64,000 bases of DNA. It comes from Cecembia calidifontis. Its GTDB lineage: Bacteria > Bacteroidota > Bacteroidia > Cytophagales > Cyclobacteriaceae. The stretch is taken from the NCBI RefSeq assembly GCF_004216715.1, contig NZ_SGXG01000001.1, positions 4,902,501 to 4,966,500 on the forward strand, read 5' to 3'. Under the pieces are notes generated by a model. The model ran no database searches. It worked only from the letters and a program-made list of their open reading frames with translations, and was not told where the DNA came from. Made by a program: the position numbers and the translations under genes. The stretch's first letter is position 1. The number at the start of each line of letters is the position of its first letter. This document shows, piece by piece, positions 26,521 to 35,774 of the stretch.

Positions 26521-27498
26521 CTAATGATTCCCCGCTTCAGGGACAGCTGCCCTTTTCAGCCTGTCATTTATCGCTTTTCCCAAACCAACATCCGGCATTA
26601 ATTCCGATAAAATTACGGAAACATCCAAGCTATCCAAAGCTCTCATGGCGGCAAATAAGTTTTTTGCAGCTTCGGATAAGTCTCCGTCCCTGCTCAATTG
26701 TATTTGCAAATGATCTGATATCTGTGGAAAATATCTCCTAAAGGCCAGGATGGCGAATCGTCTCCCTTTTAAGTTATATTCGGCAATAAGCTCATCCAAG
26801 TCTCCAAGTATAAAGGGTTTTGTAGGAGCGTAATGGCTTTTCAACATCCCAGGTGATTTTGGATTGCTGCTGGAATGGGCCATAACCTCGACTTTACCCA
26901 CTACATTTTCAATCTTACCGATATCCAATCCTCCCAGGCGGTACACTGTCACTTGATTTCCTTCCATTCCTACAATGGTACTTTCCAGACCAACCTTGCA
27001 ACTTCCTCCATCCAAAATATAGGGTATTTTTTCCCCAAGCTGGTCATTGACATGGGAGGCCTTGGTGGGACTGATATAGCCAAATGGATTGGCACTGGGA
27101 GCCGCTAAGGGAAAATCTAGGACACCAAGCAACCCAAGGGTAAGAGGATGATCCGGCACCCTAACGGCTACCGTATCCAGACCACTGGTCACGAGGTCCG
27201 GCACAATATCCTTTTTGGGTAAAAGAAGGGTCAAAGGCCCCGGCCAAAACCGCTCTGCCAAACTTCTAAGAGGAGCAGGTATTTGCTTTACAAAATGCCC
27301 CACACTATCCAAATCATAGGTATGAAGAATCAGTGGGTCAAAACTTGGCCTGTTCTTCACTGAAAAAATTTTAGCAACAGCATCTGGATTCAGGGCGTTT
27401 CCCGCCAAGCCGTAGACGGTTTCTGTGGGAATACCCACCAGGTCTCCTTTTTCCAAATAAGCTTTGGCCTTTGCTATATCTTTGCCGATTTCAGCCAT
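26521..27498 (-). CDS. sua5: Threonylcarbamoyl-AMP synthase (Sua5 type)
   Basis: 325 residues. This is the two-domain Sua5 form, longer than single-domain TsaC. It makes threonylcarbamoyl-AMP from threonine, bicarbonate and ATP for tRNA t6A37. Signatures: GDLVGIPTETVYGLAGNA, KNRPSFDPLILH, FWPGPLTLLLP, VAVRVPDHP, APSANPFGYISPT and ESTIVGM. A Sua5 C-terminal domain follows a PGMLKSHYAP linker. The start at 27498 overlaps the TAA of the TPR gene (TAATG), implying coupling. Confidence 0.94.
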   Translation of the reverse strand: MAEIGKDIAKAKAYLEKGDLVGIPTETVYGLAGNALNPDAVAKIFSVKNRPSFDPLILHTYDLDSVGHFVKQIPAPLRSLAERFWPGPLTLLLPKKDIVPDLVTSGLDTVAVRVPDHPLTLGLLGVLDFPLAAPSANPFGYISPTKASHVNDQLGEKIPYILDGGSCKVGLESTIVGMEGNQVTVYRLGGLDIGKIENVVGKVEVMAHSSSNPKSPGMLKSHYAPTKPFILGDLDELIAEYNLKGRRFAILAFRRYFPQISDHLQIQLSRDGDLSEAAKNLFAAMRALDSLDVSVILSELMPDVGLGKAINDRLKRAAVPEAGNH

Positions 27499-28208
27499 TA
27501 TTCTGCACAAAAATCATCAATCCAGGTCTTGGCCTCAGTAAATCCCAAGCTTAGTGCCATTTTAAGATTGGTACATCCATCCTCCTTTTGTCCAAAGGCA
27601 CTCATTTGGGTCACTCCTAACAGATAATAAGCCGCACCGTTCCTATTGTCCAAATTGACTGTATTGGAAAGGGACTCCATAGCGCCAACCGGGTCATTAT
27701 TGCCCAGCTGGGCTTTGGCTTTGTTAAATTGTGCCAAAGCATGGTTTGGATTGGCCTGTAATACCACATCAAAATCGAAAATGGCATCCTCATATTCCTC
27801 CAGGCCCAAAAGCGCCAGCCCCCGGTTATAATAAATATCCACTTGCTTTGGGTCTAAACCATTGGCCATATTATAATCCACAAGGGCCTCCTTGAAGGCC
27901 TTTTTTTCGAGATAAGCATTCCCTCTGTTAAAAAAGGGTTTGTAGCTTTCCGGATCAATTTCAATGGATGCGGTAAAAGCCTCTATGGCTTCATCATATT
28001 TCCCCTGCTGAAAAAGCGCAACTCCTTTTGCGTTCAACGCAGAAGTAAACTCCGGGTTTTTATCCAAAGCCCTGTCGAAATATTCAATCGATTTTTGATA
28101 CTGGGAAGATTCCAGCAATCTTATCCCCTCCTCAAACAACTCCTGCGCTGAAGGACTGCACGACCAGGTCATGAAAATGACCAAACTCCAAATCAAGTAT
28201 TTTCTCAC
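27498..28208 (-). CDS. TPR-repeat lipoprotein
   Basis: 236 residues. The signal ends in TWSC, a lipobox. About five tetratricopeptide repeats fill the rest (SIEYFDRALDKNPEF, AIEAFTASIEIDPES, ALVDYNMANGLDPKQ, AIFDFDVVLQANPNH, AMESLSNTVNLDNRN), so it is probably a protein-binding scaffold at a membrane. The start codon is GTG at 28208. The last base of its stop is shared with the sua5 start. The pairing with a tRNA-modification gene may be only transcriptional. Confidence 0.85.
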   Translation of the reverse strand: MRKYLIWSLVIFMTWSCSPSAQELFEEGIRLLESSQYQKSIEYFDRALDKNPEFTSALNAKGVALFQQGKYDEAIEAFTASIEIDPESYKPFFNRGNAYLEKKAFKEALVDYNMANGLDPKQVDIYYNRGLALLGLEEYEDAIFDFDVVLQANPNHALAQFNKAKAQLGNNDPVGAMESLSNTVNLDNRNGAAYYLLGVTQMSAFGQKEDGCTNLKMALSLGFTEAKTWIDDFCAE

Positions 28209-28350
28209 GTCTTTTTTGTTAAATTTAATCGATTGATACGCCTAATTAGCCTCAAGAGTTTATGATCCGCCCCCCCAAAAAGCAAATTAAACACTGTTCA
28301 GTATTTTACAGGCTTTTAATTTAGCGCACAAAGATAATCAATTATAAGGC

Positions 28351-28791
28351 TCAAATGGACTTTTCGCTCATTTTTGAGGCATATTCTTGGGGAACAGCCA
28401 CAGGTCTCATGGTTTTCATATCCACAGAGACCATCGTTACAGAGGCCTGGGCAAAAATCTTCACATCACCTTTATCTGTTGGCCCCATCAACACCTGTTC
28501 CAATACAAAAGAGGTATTGCCGATATGGCTGCAACGGATATAGACCGATGGTTGATCCATAATGTGAAGCGGTACTTTGTAATCGATATTGATATTGGCT
28601 ACTACAGTACCTGTCTTCATGATATCCCAACCACAAACCTTGTACAAATACGCTGCCCTAGCATGTTCAAAATAACTGAAATAAATCCCGTTATTGACAT
28701 GCATGTAGCCATCAATATCAGAGAATCTAATCTGTATCGGCACTGAAAATGAAAAAGAGGACTTAACATCCTCTATGGTATATTTTTGCAT
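28351..28791 (-). CDS. Acyl-CoA thioesterase (4-hydroxybenzoyl-CoA thioesterase/YbgC-like)
   Basis: 146 residues of hotdog fold. The family active-site segment is clear (IRFSDIDGYMHVNNGIYFSYFEHARAAYL), with Asp, His and Asn-Asn in the usual places. The rest gives the long beta strands of the fold (VVANINIDYKVPL, SFVLEQVLMGP). It would hydrolyse an acyl-CoA or acyl-ACP; chain length is unknown. It is 11 bp downstream of the NUDIX gene on the same strand, probably in one operon running from recQ. Confidence 0.88.
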   Translation of the reverse strand: MQKYTIEDVKSSFSFSVPIQIRFSDIDGYMHVNNGIYFSYFEHARAAYLYKVCGWDIMKTGTVVANINIDYKVPLHIMDQPSVYIRCSHIGNTSFVLEQVLMGPTDKGDVKIFAQASVTMVSVDMKTMRPVAVPQEYASKMSEKSI

Positions 28792-28802
28792 GTCTTCGAT
28801 GA

Positions 28803-29354
28803 TTAAAGTAGAATTTCCGACTTACTGGTTTTTTCCAACATTCTTAAAATGGAGGGATTTGGACCCACCAAATCTTGAATAGCATCAAAAGAAATCCATG
28901 CCAAATCATTGCTTTCTTCTGATATCACCAATGGTTCATTCATCTCTGCTTCTATCAAAAAACGGACATCATAATGAAAATGCTCCGGAACTCCACCTTT
29001 TTGTGGAATAACATGCCTGTCTATATCAAAAATACCTGGATCCACTATTCTTAACGAAGTGAGACCGCTTTCTTCCCTGGCCTCTTCAAGTGCAACTTCC
29101 AATAAATTTTCATTCCCATCGGCATGTCCTCCAAGCTGAAGCCATTTATTGAGTTTTTTATGATGGGTCAATAGTGCATGCGTACGCAATTTATTGACGA
29201 TCCAGGCAGAACCTGTAAAATGACCTTCTAGCCTTTCTCTGACAAATGCATTGTCATCAAAAGTCAGTTGGATAAAGTCTTTAACAAAGGATTTTTCTTC
29301 TTCAAAAGGTGTTCTGTATTTTTCAAGATTGGATCGTAGGGAAAGTCTGTCCAT
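28803..29354 (-). CDS. NUDIX hydrolase
   Basis: About 183 residues. The Nudix box is visible as G-x5-E-x7-REES-GL (GHADGNENLLEVALEEAREESGL). The VTHALLTHHKKLNKWLQLGG type lead-in resembles IDI/MutT-like enzymes that clean up nucleotide diphosphates. I choose the ATG at 29354, one base after the upstream stop; ATG 29372 would overlap that gene by 17 bp. Substrate is not readable. Confidence 0.88.
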   Translation of the reverse strand: MDRLSLRSNLEKYRTPFEEEKSFVKDFIQLTFDDNAFVRERLEGHFTGSAWIVNKLRTHALLTHHKKLNKWLQLGGHADGNENLLEVALEEAREESGLTSLRIVDPGIFDIDRHVIPQKGGVPEHFHYDVRFLIEAEMNEPLVISEESNDLAWISFDAIQDLVGPNPSILRMLEKTSKSEILL

Positions 29355-29355
29355 T

Positions 29356-29949
29356 TTATGTGTTGGTTTCAAAGATAAAGTCTATGAACTGGTCAAAAGG
29401 TTTGGCATCCTGATACAGGCGGTCCGAATAAACGGTGACTAAAACCTTTAGGAAACTGGGCTTATCGTTGATACTCACCTTTTCTATACTGACATTTCCA
29501 AATAGCTGATCAATTTTTTGCGAAAGATCGGCCCTGCTTAAAGGTGGCTTAAAATATTGCTTTTCGGTCGTCCTCACACTATCATTGATTTCTTCTATTT
29601 TTCTGTCAAGACTGACCTGTTTATACCCCAAATCTAACACTCGCTTACCAAAAGCAAAGAAAAGATAAGAAAAAGTTTTCTCATCAAGAGGACCTTCATA
29701 AGAAACAGCAAACCCATTGGCATAGGGTGAATTCAAAATATGTACCTCAGGAGAAGCATTGATTCCTGATTTTTTGAAATAATAATTTTTTGAAACCAAT
29801 GCCATCAGGGACTCTCCTTCCTCTGATAGCATCCATTGCGCTACCGCCTCTTTGTTAATTTCGGACTGCTTAAAATTTTCCTTTATGGATAACGGTTTGG
29901 ATCTCTTCGGGAACAATTTCCCCAAAACATCATCAATGAATGACGCCAT
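29356..29949 (-). CDS. Conserved-looking protein of unknown function
   Basis: 197 residues, no signal peptide, no recognisable family. The sequence is mixed alpha/beta with a basic N-terminal stretch (LFPKRSKPLSIKENF) and a C-terminal segment resembling a small ferredoxin-like fold (VSIEKVSINDKPSFLKVLVTVYSD). Its ATG overlaps the recQ stop by one base (TGATG), so it is translated with the helicase. Cotranscription with recQ and a NUDIX enzyme hints at nucleic-acid or nucleotide upkeep, but that is only context. Confidence 0.65.
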   Translation of the reverse strand: MASFIDDVLGKLFPKRSKPLSIKENFKQSEINKEAVAQWMLSEEGESLMALVSKNYYFKKSGINASPEVHILNSPYANGFAVSYEGPLDEKTFSYLFFAFGKRVLDLGYKQVSLDRKIEEINDSVRTTEKQYFKPPLSRADLSQKIDQLFGNVSIEKVSINDKPSFLKVLVTVYSDRLYQDAKPFDQFIDFIFETNT

Positions 29950-31859
29950 CAGTGCTTTAATTTATAGTTACCACTTGGTTCTGACATTATCAGCCCCTCA
30001 TCCTCCATTTCACGCAAAATCCCAATAGTAGTTTGATCATTTTTCAATCCGGGAATTTCTTGGATGGTATAAAGAGAGAACTCCTTTCCTTCACTTAAAG
30101 TTTGAATGATTTTTTTTCTTACCTGCTCTTCTCCCTTATCCAAGTACTTTTTTTTTGAAACACAGCTATCGCAAATACCGCAGGATAGATCAGAAACTTC
30201 ACCGAAATAATAGGATATCTGATTTGCCCTACAAATTCCATCATTTTTGACATAGGCAATCATTGACTGTGCTTTAGAAATGGCATTCATTCTTCTTTCC
30301 TCAATTCTTTTGAGGTTGAGGGGAAGCTTACCCGCATCATAGCGCTCCGTCAGGAAGGTAATCTGGGGTTGGTCTTTTCTTTTGTTGTATGAAATCACTC
30401 CTACCTGATCCATATATTCCAACATCTTGATCAGATCCCTTTCGGCTAGCCCCATAGATTTGGCCAATTTGGATTCCTGAATTTTCAGAAATTCGACAAA
30501 CAGCTCGCCTCCATAGGTCCTGAGTAAAATTTTCACCAAAGGATCCAACTTTGCATTGGCAATCTGGAATTCGTAGAGTTTACTCTGATCTATCATGAAT
30601 TTCAGGGATGATGGGCTGAAAAAACTTTCATTGAGTTCCAAAAGCCCCTCTTCCTGCAGGACTTTCAGGGCATTGTAAGTCATCAGCACTTCCAGATTAT
30701 AAGTTCCCGCAAACGTTGCCAGGTCGAAATCAAAGCTGCTCATCATGCCGCTACCTACAGCCATACGGTAATAGTTGGCCAGACTTTGGTAAACTTTTTT
30801 CAAAAATTCCACGGGAGGATATGCCATTTTTGCTCTTTCTTCCAGCACCTGCAAATCCTGCTGATGAGTGATAAGCACAGCATAGGCCTTTTTTTCATCC
30901 CTCCCTGCCCTGCCAGCCTCTTGGTAATAATTCTCCAGGTTTTCAGGCAGGTCCAAATGAATCACTGAACGTACATCCGGCTTGTCTATTCCCATTCCAA
31001 ATGCATTGGTCGCCACCATGACCCTGATCTGATTCTTTTTCCATTCATTCTGCCTGCTTTCACGGACTTCATTCTCCAAACCTGCATGATAAAAGGTGGC
31101 AGAAATCCCCATTTGGTTTAAAATGGAGGCAATTTCTTTGGTTCCCTTCCTGTTCCTTACATATACAATGGCTGTACCAGGGACTTTTCTTAGAATTTCA
31201 ATGGCTTTCTCAAGTTTGTTTTCCGCCATCCGTACAGCATAGCTCAGGTTTTTTCTTGTGAAAGAACGTACATAAACGGCAGGGGATTTCAGTTGCAGTT
31301 TATCAATGATATCATCCTTCACCTGAAGGGTAGCCGATGCAGTCAAAGCAAGGCAGGGAACATTGGGATGGTACTCCCTTATATTGGCTATTTCCAAATA
31401 AGGAGGCCTAAAATCATACCCCCATTGGGAAATGCAATGCGCTTCGTCTACTGCAATTAGATTGACCTTCATCCGCTTGAACCGCTCTATAAAAATCTCA
31501 GTTTTCAGTCTTTCAGGGGACACGTAGAGAAATTTGTAATTCCCATAAATACAATTATCCAACACCGTATCTATTTCCCTCTTCCCCATACCGGAATAGA
31601 TCGCTGCCGCTAGGACTCCCCTTTTCCTAAGGTTGTCCACCTGATCTTTCATCAGAGCGATCAAAGGACTGATCACCACACATATTCCTTCCATGGCCAA
31701 TGCAGGGACTTGAAAACAAATGGACTTACCTCCTCCGGTTGGCAAGAGGGCAAGACAGTCCCTCCCTTCCAGGACCGCAAGGACAATATCCAACTGTACC
31801 GGTCTAAATTCATTATAACCGAAAACAGTCTGGAGTATATGGTATGCCTTTTCTTTCAA
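29949..31859 (-). CDS. recQ: RecQ-family ATP-dependent DNA helicase
   Basis: 636 residues. Superfamily 2 motifs: LPTGGGKSICFQVP (Walker A), VISPLIALMKDQV, VDEAHCISQWGYDFRP (DEAH), LTASAT, VRNRKG, FYHAGLE, VATNAFGMGIDKPDVR and YYQEAGRAGRDEK. A RecQ zinc subdomain follows with CRANQISYYFG and CGICDSC, then a winged-helix end. No HRDC domain follows. The only start near the right place is TTG at 31859, two bases after the upstream enoyl-CoA hydratase stop. It would unwind DNA during recombination repair. Confidence 0.93.
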   Translation of the reverse strand: MKEKAYHILQTVFGYNEFRPVQLDIVLAVLEGRDCLALLPTGGGKSICFQVPALAMEGICVVISPLIALMKDQVDNLRKRGVLAAAIYSGMGKREIDTVLDNCIYGNYKFLYVSPERLKTEIFIERFKRMKVNLIAVDEAHCISQWGYDFRPPYLEIANIREYHPNVPCLALTASATLQVKDDIIDKLQLKSPAVYVRSFTRKNLSYAVRMAENKLEKAIEILRKVPGTAIVYVRNRKGTKEIASILNQMGISATFYHAGLENEVRESRQNEWKKNQIRVMVATNAFGMGIDKPDVRSVIHLDLPENLENYYQEAGRAGRDEKKAYAVLITHQQDLQVLEERAKMAYPPVEFLKKVYQSLANYYRMAVGSGMMSSFDFDLATFAGTYNLEVLMTYNALKVLQEEGLLELNESFFSPSSLKFMIDQSKLYEFQIANAKLDPLVKILLRTYGGELFVEFLKIQESKLAKSMGLAERDLIKMLEYMDQVGVISYNKRKDQPQITFLTERYDAGKLPLNLKRIEERRMNAISKAQSMIAYVKNDGICRANQISYYFGEVSDLSCGICDSCVSKKKYLDKGEEQVRKKIIQTLSEGKEFSLYTIQEIPGLKNDQTTIGILREMEDEGLIMSEPSGNYKLKH

Positions 31860-31861
31860 TC

Positions 31862-32641
31862 TTACCAGGAAATAGGTTCTTTGTTTAAAAATGCAGCGAT
31901 TCCTTTTTTACAATCTTCGGATCCTCTTGCCCTTGCATTCATAGCGGCTGCATAATCCAGGCCGTCCTCCAGACTTTTCTCCTGTACCCTTCCAATCATT
32001 TCTTTGGTAAGGGCCATGGACTGCTCTGAATTCTGTTCAATTAGTTTTTGGGCATATTCATAAACTTTTTCTTCCAAGACACCGGCTTCCACTATCCAAT
32101 TGATTAACCCCAGGGATTGGGCTTCCTTCGCATCAATTAAATCACCATCAAGCAAAAGCTGTTTGGCTTTTCCTTCTCCAATTTTCCGCAAAAGAAATAC
32201 CTTAACAATCGCCGGTACAAATCCGATTTTGACTTCCGTATAACCAAATTTGGCTTCCGGAACCGTGAATGAGAAATCACAAACTGTAGCCAAACCACAG
32301 CCTCCTGCCAAAGCATGTCCCTGGATTTGGGCAATTATGACTTTTGGGGAAGTATAAATCCGATAAAACAATTCTTTAAGGTTATTGCTATCCAGTAGGT
32401 TTTCTTCATAAGAATTGGTCTGCAAAGATTGCAGGTAGGCCAAATCCGCCCCGGAGCAAAAAACTTTACCAGCCGCCTTGATCACCAATACTTTAACTTC
32501 CCTGTCTTTTTCAAATTCCGAAATGGCAGTTTTCAAAGCCTCTACCATTTCTGAATTGAGAGCATTCCTTTTCTCAGGCCTATTCAGTTCCAAATAGCCT
32601 ATTCTGTCTTTTTTATAGGTGATAATGGGTCTTTCGCTCAT
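31862..32641 (-). CDS. Enoyl-CoA hydratase/isomerase family protein
   Basis: 259 residues of crotonase fold. The oxyanion-hole segments are visible (FCSGADLAYLQ and HALAGGCGLATVCDFSF), as are FGYTEVKIGFVPAIV and the C-terminal helices. One catalytic Glu is visible in TEVKIGF. The GYTEVKIGFVPA pattern resembles methylglutaconyl-CoA hydratase (leucine breakdown), but substrate choice is inference. It starts the run of closely spaced minus-strand genes that includes recQ. Confidence 0.9.
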   Translation of the reverse strand: MSERPIITYKKDRIGYLELNRPEKRNALNSEMVEALKTAISEFEKDREVKVLVIKAAGKVFCSGADLAYLQSLQTNSYEENLLDSNNLKELFYRIYTSPKVIIAQIQGHALAGGCGLATVCDFSFTVPEAKFGYTEVKIGFVPAIVKVFLLRKIGEGKAKQLLLDGDLIDAKEAQSLGLINWIVEAGVLEEKVYEYAQKLIEQNSEQSMALTKEMIGRVQEKSLEDGLDYAAAMNARARGSEDCKKGIAAFLNKEPISW

Positions 32642-32713
32642 TTTTTTCTGCTCAAGTAATGTTTATAAATTTAATTGAAAGATAAATTACCGATAGTGCT
32701 CTTCCAAAAACAT

Positions 32714-34675
32714 TCATTGAAAAACGATTTTTAGCGCTTTATCTCTATTTGTCAAGGAGTCATTGGCAAAGATTTCCTTCCAATTTCCAGAATCCATTTC
32801 AACCCCCCCCGTATCCAGTCCTTCCTTCTCAAAGGAAACCTGCCCTTCTCGCATAATTAAGATATAGCCATTGGGCAAAAGAAATTCCACTCCCTCTTCC
32901 GCTTGAAAAGGAATTAACGGAAAAAATCCGGCAGAGGATTGCCTTTTCCTATTGGGGTTCACTTTGTATGTCAACTCATTCTCTTCTGCTTGATCATATA
33001 CAAATAGCTTTCCTTGATACAAATAATCAATTGCAAATCCCCTTTCCAAATTATACACCAATAATTCTTCTTTTTTCAGATCCGAAATACGGTCAATCAG
33101 ACGGTATGAACCTCCTAAGAAAACTAAAAGAGCCATCATCCATAAGAGTTTTTTCCCAGGCTGATAGATAAAAATCAATAAGAAACCAAGGAGAAGGAAA
33201 TAAAGCACAACATCCGCAGGACTCAGGTACAATCCAGAAAGTTTTGAAAAAGGCAAAGCCTGAATAGCAAGTACCCCGAAATTGACCAACTGAATAATGC
33301 TTTCGGTAATTTTCGAGAGCCAATCGCCCAAGAAATTAACCTGTCCCAAAAGCATATAAGGAACACCAAAAGACATAATCAAAAAAGCACCGGGTATGGC
33401 AATCAGATTGGACAATAAGAAATAAACCGGGAACATGTGGAAATAAAAACTGGAAATCGGAAAGGTGGCTATTTGGGCAGCGATGCCTACCGTACTGATC
33501 TGCCAGACGTATTCCAAAATGCGGTTACCGGGAAGCCAAAGTTTTACCAATAGGGGCTGTATCAATAAAATCCCGGACAAAGCCAGATAAGACAACTGAA
33601 AACCAACTGCATAAATCAATTGCGGGTCAAAGACCAAAATTATCAAAGCCGAAAGGGCAATGGCATTGAAAATAGATGGGGATCTGGATTTCATTTGGGC
33701 CAAGCCCATCAGTGAAAACATGGTAGCGGCGCGCATTACAGAAGGTGACATGCCTGTCAACAGGGCATAGGACCAGATCAACAAAATAATACCGGTAAGA
33801 TAGAGGATGCGTTTTCTTACGGAAATCCGGTAGGGTTTGATCCACAAAAAGAAAAAACCATAAATAATACCTACATGAAGTCCAGAGACAGCAAGGACAT
33901 GCATGGCCCCTGCCGTGGCATAGGCTTCACTTAATTCCCTATCCAGGGATTTCTTTTGTCCCAAAAGGAGTGCCTTCGCAATTTGATTGGCCTGAATATC
34001 CTCAAAGTGCCTATCGATTTGCTCCAGAATTCTCCCCCTCAGCTGTACAAAAAAATATTCAATGGGAGATTCATAGACCCAAGCAATTTTTTGAAATCTT
34101 TCACCCACAAAGTGTTGGTGTGTGACCTGCTGGCGTGCCATGAATTTCCGATAATCGAATTCATGTGGATTTGTAGGTCCTTTGATCAATTGTGGACTGC
34201 CTTCTATCCAAACCATATCCCCTGGAAGCCACTTAACCGAGTCTTTGCGGTAGATGATTACTTCTCCCTTAAGTTCTTTGGTATCTTCCTTAAAATAGAC
34301 TTTCCTGACCTTAACCCTATTGGCAATGGAATTGGGTTTGAGCTCATCCTGCCCGCTTACAACTGCCAAATACCCCATGATGGGTTCTTGGTGGTAGATC
34401 AAATGATCCTTGCTTTGAAGAAAATCACTGTAAAAAGAAACATGTACTCCTAAAAGAATAAGCTGTAAGTAAGCCAAAACCGGAAAAACCGGGTGTTTTA
34501 ACTGCTTTTGTTTTTTAAATGATTTGATTACCAACAACACTACATAGACCAAAAAAAATACCGATAACAGATAATCAAAATTAGTTTTAGAAAAATGCGC
34601 CAAGTGAGGGTATAAGAGAATCCCCAGCACGAAAAAAACCAGGTATCTTAGGAATGGAAAATCAGCGAAAACCAT
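32714..34675 (-). CDS. comEC: ComEC/Rec2-family DNA uptake channel without a metallo-beta-lactamase domain
   Basis: 653 residues. Two N-terminal helices and a soluble DUF4131 region come first. The multi-helix Competence domain follows (LLLGQKKSLDRELSEAYATAG, MHVLAVSGLHVGI, MSPSVMRAATMF), then a 130-residue beta-rich tail. Many ComEC proteins end in a metallo-beta-lactamase domain with HxHxDH; no such motif is present here. It would pass single-stranded DNA across the inner membrane. I start at the ATG at 34675 (MVFADFPFLRYLVF); the longer reading to 34714 has a charged, unlikely extension. Confidence 0.88.
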   Translation of the reverse strand: MVFADFPFLRYLVFFVLGILLYPHLAHFSKTNFDYLLSVFFLVYVVLLVIKSFKKQKQLKHPVFPVLAYLQLILLGVHVSFYSDFLQSKDHLIYHQEPIMGYLAVVSGQDELKPNSIANRVKVRKVYFKEDTKELKGEVIIYRKDSVKWLPGDMVWIEGSPQLIKGPTNPHEFDYRKFMARQQVTHQHFVGERFQKIAWVYESPIEYFFVQLRGRILEQIDRHFEDIQANQIAKALLLGQKKSLDRELSEAYATAGAMHVLAVSGLHVGIIYGFFFLWIKPYRISVRKRILYLTGIILLIWSYALLTGMSPSVMRAATMFSLMGLAQMKSRSPSIFNAIALSALIILVFDPQLIYAVGFQLSYLALSGILLIQPLLVKLWLPGNRILEYVWQISTVGIAAQIATFPISSFYFHMFPVYFLLSNLIAIPGAFLIMSFGVPYMLLGQVNFLGDWLSKITESIIQLVNFGVLAIQALPFSKLSGLYLSPADVVLYFLLLGFLLIFIYQPGKKLLWMMALLVFLGGSYRLIDRISDLKKEELLVYNLERGFAIDYLYQGKLFVYDQAEENELTYKVNPNRKRQSSAGFFPLIPFQAEEGVEFLLPNGYILIMREGQVSFEKEGLDTGGVEMDSGNWKEIFANDSLTNRDKALKIVFQ

Positions 34676-34712
34676 AGCTTTAAAAATTTGAAGGAAAATA
34701 CGGATAAAAATC

Positions 34713-34737
34713 AAAAAAGGGGGCCCTAAAGGCCCCC
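34713..34737 (-). terminator. Intrinsic terminator of the outer-membrane barrel gene
   Basis: Stem GGGGGCC (34719-34725) and GGCCCCC (34731-34737) around CTAAA. Six A residues at 34713-34718 make a U tail on the minus-strand transcript, 28 bp after the gene stop. Confidence 0.92.
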
Positions 34738-34765
34738 TCAGGTATAACTTAATCGGATAAGTTGA

Positions 34766-35302
34766 TTAAAACCTGTAACCAACGTTTAATCCGGCTTTCA
34801 ATTCAATCGCATTGAACCTATCAGCGACTTCTCCTGAAAAACCTCTGGAAACCGCCACAAAAGGTCCAAAAGCAAAATTGTTGTAGTTCCACTTATATCC
34901 TCCAATCAGACCGATGAAACCACTGTTCAGATTTGTCACAGTAACCGGTCCGTCAAGGCTTTCACGGTACTCTCCAAACCTATATTTGAAAAACGGTGAA
35001 ATATGGAGCTTTCCGGATTCATTGCCTGCAAAATAGAAATTGTAAGACAATAAAAAAGAGGAAGCATTGAAGTCTCTTCCTGCTCCTGCAGAGCGGTAAT
35101 TGAACCTGTCATTGATATGGAATTCCAGACCTATTGATTGGTCAGGCGCAAGGAAATGTTCATACCCTAACTCTACCGAACCAATAAGAATGGTATTAAG
35201 AAAATTCAATCTAACTTCACCTTTGGGATCTTCCAAAGCTTGAGCAAAGGTTAAATTCCCAATCAACAATAAAGCTGGCAGTACAAATAATAGTTTTTTC
35301 AT
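34766..35302 (-). CDS. Small outer-membrane beta-barrel protein
   Basis: 178 residues. A signal peptide (KKLLFVLPALLLIGNLTFAQ) leads into alternating amphipathic strands (NTILIGSVELGYEHFLA, SSFLLSYNFYFA, LHISPFFKYRFGEY, NNFAFGPFVAVSRGF). The C-terminus is GLNVGYRF, ending in Phe as barrel proteins do. It resembles the DUF3575/porin-like eight-stranded barrels. Role unknown. It has its own promoter at 35340-35367 and terminator at 34713. Confidence 0.75.
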   Translation of the reverse strand: MKKLLFVLPALLLIGNLTFAQALEDPKGEVRLNFLNTILIGSVELGYEHFLAPDQSIGLEFHINDRFNYRSAGAGRDFNASSFLLSYNFYFAGNESGKLHISPFFKYRFGEYRESLDGPVTVTNLNSGFIGLIGGYKWNYNNFAFGPFVAVSRGFSGEVADRFNAIELKAGLNVGYRF

Positions 35303-35336
35303 GGTCATAAAATTTAAAAACAACAGTTTATACGGA

Positions 35337-35774
35337 TCACAAATATAATTCCATTTTGTAGTGCAAGATATTACATTCTTCAAACATATCTCCAACTTGC
35401 TTAAAACCAAACTTGGCGTACAAAGGCATGGCGTCCAATTGGGCATGCATATAAAGTTTTTTCCCTTTTGATTCTGGATGATTGGCGATATCGTCCACTA
35501 CGGCCCTAACCAATGCTTGCCCAACCCCCTTTCCTCTCATCGGTTTGAAAACAGCGAACCTCTCGAGTTTGATTCCCTTATCGGTAAATCTCCATCTGGC
35601 TGTCCCAGCTGCTTCACCATCAAACTTTGCTAAAAAATGGGTAGAAGTCTCCTCGAATTCATCATATTCTTCAGCAGGATCCACTTCCTGTTCGATCACA
35701 AAGACCTTTTCCCTGATATCGAATACGGTATCAAGCTCCTCCTTCGTCTTTACCTTTTGGACGCTTATGCTCAT
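35337..35774 (-). CDS. GNAT-family N-acetyltransferase
   Basis: 145 residues. Acetyl-CoA binding motif A is visible as ERFAVFKPMRGKGVGQALV (the RxxGxG/A loop). HAQLDAMPLYAKFGFKQVGDMF is motif B of the YitI/ElaA-like group. The N-terminal VFDIREKVFVIEQEVDPAEE also fits that group. The substrate amine is unknown. The ATG at 35774 lies 44 bp inside the 3' end of phoH in another frame, an unusually long overlap, so the genes are surely cotranscribed. Confidence 0.9.
   Translation of the reverse strand: MSISVQKVKTKEELDTVFDIREKVFVIEQEVDPAEEYDEFEETSTHFLAKFDGEAAGTARWRFTDKGIKLERFAVFKPMRGKGVGQALVRAVVDDIANHPESKGKKLYMHAQLDAMPLYAKFGFKQVGDMFEECNILHYKMELYL
35340..35367 (-). promoter_or_regulatory. Bacteroidota-type promoter of the barrel gene
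   Basis: On the minus strand TATATTTG (35347-35340) matches TAnnTTTG exactly. CTTG (35367-35364) lies 16 bp upstream of it. The -7 box ends 37 bp before the ATG at 35302. The whole promoter lies inside the last codons of the GNAT gene. Confidence 0.55.
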
